Positions 31,674-33,134 of a stretch of DNA of 33,134 nt are shown here, piece by piece. Under the pieces are notes generated by a model. The model saw only the letters and a list, made by a program, of their open reading frames with translations, was not told the origin of the DNA and did not search any database. The position numbers and the translations under genes are program-made. This stretch comes from Alcanivoracaceae bacterium (lineage in GTDB: Bacteria > Pseudomonadota > Gammaproteobacteria > Pseudomonadales > Alcanivoracaceae), in assembly GCA_002706085.1 (NCBI GenBank), contig PAJO01000061.1:1-33134 (forward strand), read 5' to 3'. The number at the start of each line of letters is the position of its first letter. The stretch's first letter is position 1.

Positions 31674-32593
31674 ACGCTTATCCTTGTTTCCATCCGCCGT
31701 ACCGCCTGAACAAGCGCTTCGGCAATCGCGGGGTGCGACGACGAGTGAGAACCGCCCTCGACCCAGTGAAGCACGCTATTGGGGAGCACCTTGTGTAACG
31801 CCATGGCCTGATCTGCCGGGCACACAAAATCCCGATCCCCCTGAATGATTTCCGTGGGAACCTGGCTACCCGCACACCGCTCAAGCAGGGGAGACGGCAA
31901 GAACCCCTGATGCAGGAAATAGTGAATTTCCTGCGTTGCCATACATAGCTCATCATCACTGCCAACCCCGTCCGCCAGGGTGGGCATCAACGCCAGCGTC
32001 GCCTCCCAGTTACACCAGGCACGAGCATAGTGTCGCGCCTGGGGAGTCTCGAGCCCACGACGATATCGCTCAAGAAGGCCACCCTCTCCTTCCGGGGCCG
32101 CCGCCAACAATCGCTGCCAGGCCTGAGGAAAGAGCCGGGCGGCACCGTCCTCTGTGTACAGCCAGTCCCTGTCCTGTTGCCGGCAGAGAAACACACCACG
32201 CAACACCATGCCGGAGACACGCCGAGGATGTTCCGCCAGATACGCCAGCGCCAGCGTGGCGCCCCATGAACCACCAAAGACCATCCACTGATCCAGCCCC
32301 AGATGCGCCCGGATAGATTCCAGGTCTGTGACCAGATCTGCTGTGGTATTGTCTTGGGTGCTGGCAAGCGGTCGGCTTTGCCCTGCGCCACGCTGATCAA
32401 ACACAATGATGCGAAACCGCTGCGGATCGAAGAAGCGCCGCAGCACAGGAGAGCTGCCTCCACCGGGACCGCCATGTAGCACCACGACCGGTACGCCATC
32501 ACGATTACCGCTCTCTTCAAGGTACAACTGGTGACCTTGGCCAACGGACAAATGGCCTTGCCGATAACATTCAATAGGGGGGAACAACGCCAT
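31670..32593 (-). CDS. pip: Prolyl iminopeptidase
   Basis: Removes N-terminal proline from peptides. 307 residues of the S33 alpha/beta-hydrolase family. Motifs: VVVLHGGPGGGSSP (oxyanion HGGPG), VFDQRGAGQSRPLAS, MVFGGSWGATLALAYLAEHP (nucleophile Ser in GGSWGG-like box), IQGDRDFVCP (acid) and EGGSHSSS (His). I start at ATG 32593, which gives the family N-terminus (FPPIECYRQGHLSVG); an extension to 32695 would run deep into the divergent gene. No ribosome site is evident. The start codon overlaps the ATG of the opposite lipoprotein gene within a shared CATG. Confidence 0.94.
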   Translation of the reverse strand: MALFPPIECYRQGHLSVGQGHQLYLEESGNRDGVPVVVLHGGPGGGSSPVLRRFFDPQRFRIIVFDQRGAGQSRPLASTQDNTTADLVTDLESIRAHLGLDQWMVFGGSWGATLALAYLAEHPRRVSGMVLRGVFLCRQQDRDWLYTEDGAARLFPQAWQRLLAAAPEGEGGLLERYRRGLETPQARHYARAWCNWEATLALMPTLADGVGSDDELCMATQEIHYFLHQGFLPSPLLERCAGSQVPTEIIQGDRDFVCPADQAMALHKVLPNSVLHWVEGGSHSSSHPAIAEALVQAVRRMETRISV

Positions 32594-33050
32594 GGGCACA
32601 GGACTGCCAGTCAGAAAAATTCCAGCATACCTGCTGCTTTTGGTGCTGCAACTGATGATTGCCGGTTGTAGCCAGTCACCGCCGGAAGAGGCCATCCGTC
32701 ACGCACTCGAGGAATTGGAACAGGCCATTGAAGACGGCGACACCGGCACCATCATGGACCGCCTGACCGACAACGCCAACGTCAGCCGCGGCCACCCCAT
32801 GAATCGCAAGGAGCTGCAGCGAACCCTGATGGCGGCATTTTTCCGCTACCCCAAACGGCAGGTCACGCTGGCCGGCATCCGCATCGAAGTGGATCCAGTC
32901 TCCCGTAAAACCGCCCGGGTCCGCTTCACCGCCATCGTCTGGGGTGGGCGCAATCTCTTACCGGAAAATGGCGATAGCTATCAAGTCGACAGCCACTGGG
33001 TGTATGACGGCAACTGGAAAATAGACTCTCTGGATGCGAGCGGGCAGTGA
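32592..33050 (+). CDS. Small lipoprotein with NTF2-like fold (predicted)
   Basis: 152 residues. AGGGGGG at 32576-32582 supports ATG 32592. The N-terminus is a lipoprotein signal (YLLLLVLQLMIAGC, Cys26). The mature part has a long helix (EEAIRHALEELEQAIEDGDTGTIMDRLTDN) and then alternating strands ending WVYDGNWKIDSLDA, the pattern of NTF2/SnoaL-like domains with a closing W-x-I strand. No catalytic residues can be named, and function is unknown. The TGA stop lies in the first unit of the heptamer array downstream. It is divergent from pip with zero spacing. Confidence 0.8.
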   Translation: MGTGLPVRKIPAYLLLLVLQLMIAGCSQSPPEEAIRHALEELEQAIEDGDTGTIMDRLTDNANVSRGHPMNRKELQRTLMAAFFRYPKRQVTLAGIRIEVDPVSRKTARVRFTAIVWGGRNLLPENGDSYQVDSHWVYDGNWKIDSLDASGQ

Positions 33051-33134
33051 ACAGTGAACAGTGAACAGTGAACAGTGAACAGTGAACAGTGAACAGTGAA
33101 CAGTGAACAGTGAACAGTGAACAGTGAACAGTGA
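33045..33134. repeat. Perfect tandem heptamer array CAGTGAA, at least 12 copies (cut by window edge)
   Basis: Twelve exact copies of CAGTGAA plus six bases, with no mismatch through the last base of the window. The first unit supplies the stop codon of the lipoprotein gene. It is the most uniform and longest of the heptamer arrays and so probably the youngest. An inverted partner, if any, is beyond the edge. Confidence 0.97.

Overview
The window is chromosomal DNA of a GC-rich gammaproteobacterium. The order sfsA, aminotransferase, dksA, gluQ, cbrX, cbrA, cbrB, (crcZ), pcnB, folK, panB, panC, panD, acs matches the Pseudomonas chromosome closely. The very long lysine/alanine-rich DksA, a deoxynucleoside kinase between folK and panB, and the absence of pgi before acs argue against Pseudomonas itself. 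A marine relative such as Alcanivorax is my best guess, but this is inference. There are no prophage, transposase, CRISPR, tRNA or rRNA genes. This is core genome whose gaps are full of small repeats.

Layout. 1-584 (-): N-terminal part of a ClC chloride channel, running off the left edge. 678-3863 (+): hemJ with its own terminator, then thiD-thiE and hemL (heme and thiamine synthesis). 4047-4969 (-): a TPR lipoprotein overlapping ybaK. 5171-7525 (-): mrcB (PBP1b). 8057-10466 (+): a PfkB/adenosine-type kinase, a Rieske protein and srkA. 10488-12379 (-): an aminotransferase overlapping sfsA. 12582-14836 (+): dksA and gluQ. 15109-19598 (+): cbrX-cbrA-cbrB. 19599-20197: a CrcZ-like sRNA locus. 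20198-22844 (+): pcnB, folK, dNK. 23031-25331 (+): panB, panC, panD. 25681-27618 (+): acs. 27718-31059 (-): alpha/beta-hydrolase lipoprotein, DUF4105 protein, DUF3015 protein. 31236-32593 (-): pip-dtd. 32592-33050 (+): a small lipoprotein, followed by a heptamer array at the right edge.

The most interesting system is the carbon-catabolite-control module cbrX-cbrA-cbrB-crcZ. The gap between cbrB and pcnB encodes an RNA with three clusters of AAYAAYAA (CA) motifs, the Hfq/Crc decoy signature, separated by hairpins and ending in a UUCG-capped terminator. Four GTTAC/GTAAC half-sites lie 100-150 bp upstream. CbrB lacks the whole GAFTGA loop of sigma54 activators, and I find no correctly spaced -24/-12 promoter before the RNA, so control of crcZ may have been rewired here.

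The second theme is intergenic repeats. Short tandem arrays with a 7-bp period, usually as inverted pairs with a different heptamer at each locus, occur in at least eight gaps. Two families of REP-like palindromes are also present, in two places nested with the heptamers in opposite orders. A third point is DksA, which carries a histone H1/AlgP-like Lys-Ala-Pro tail of about 260 residues at its N-terminus.
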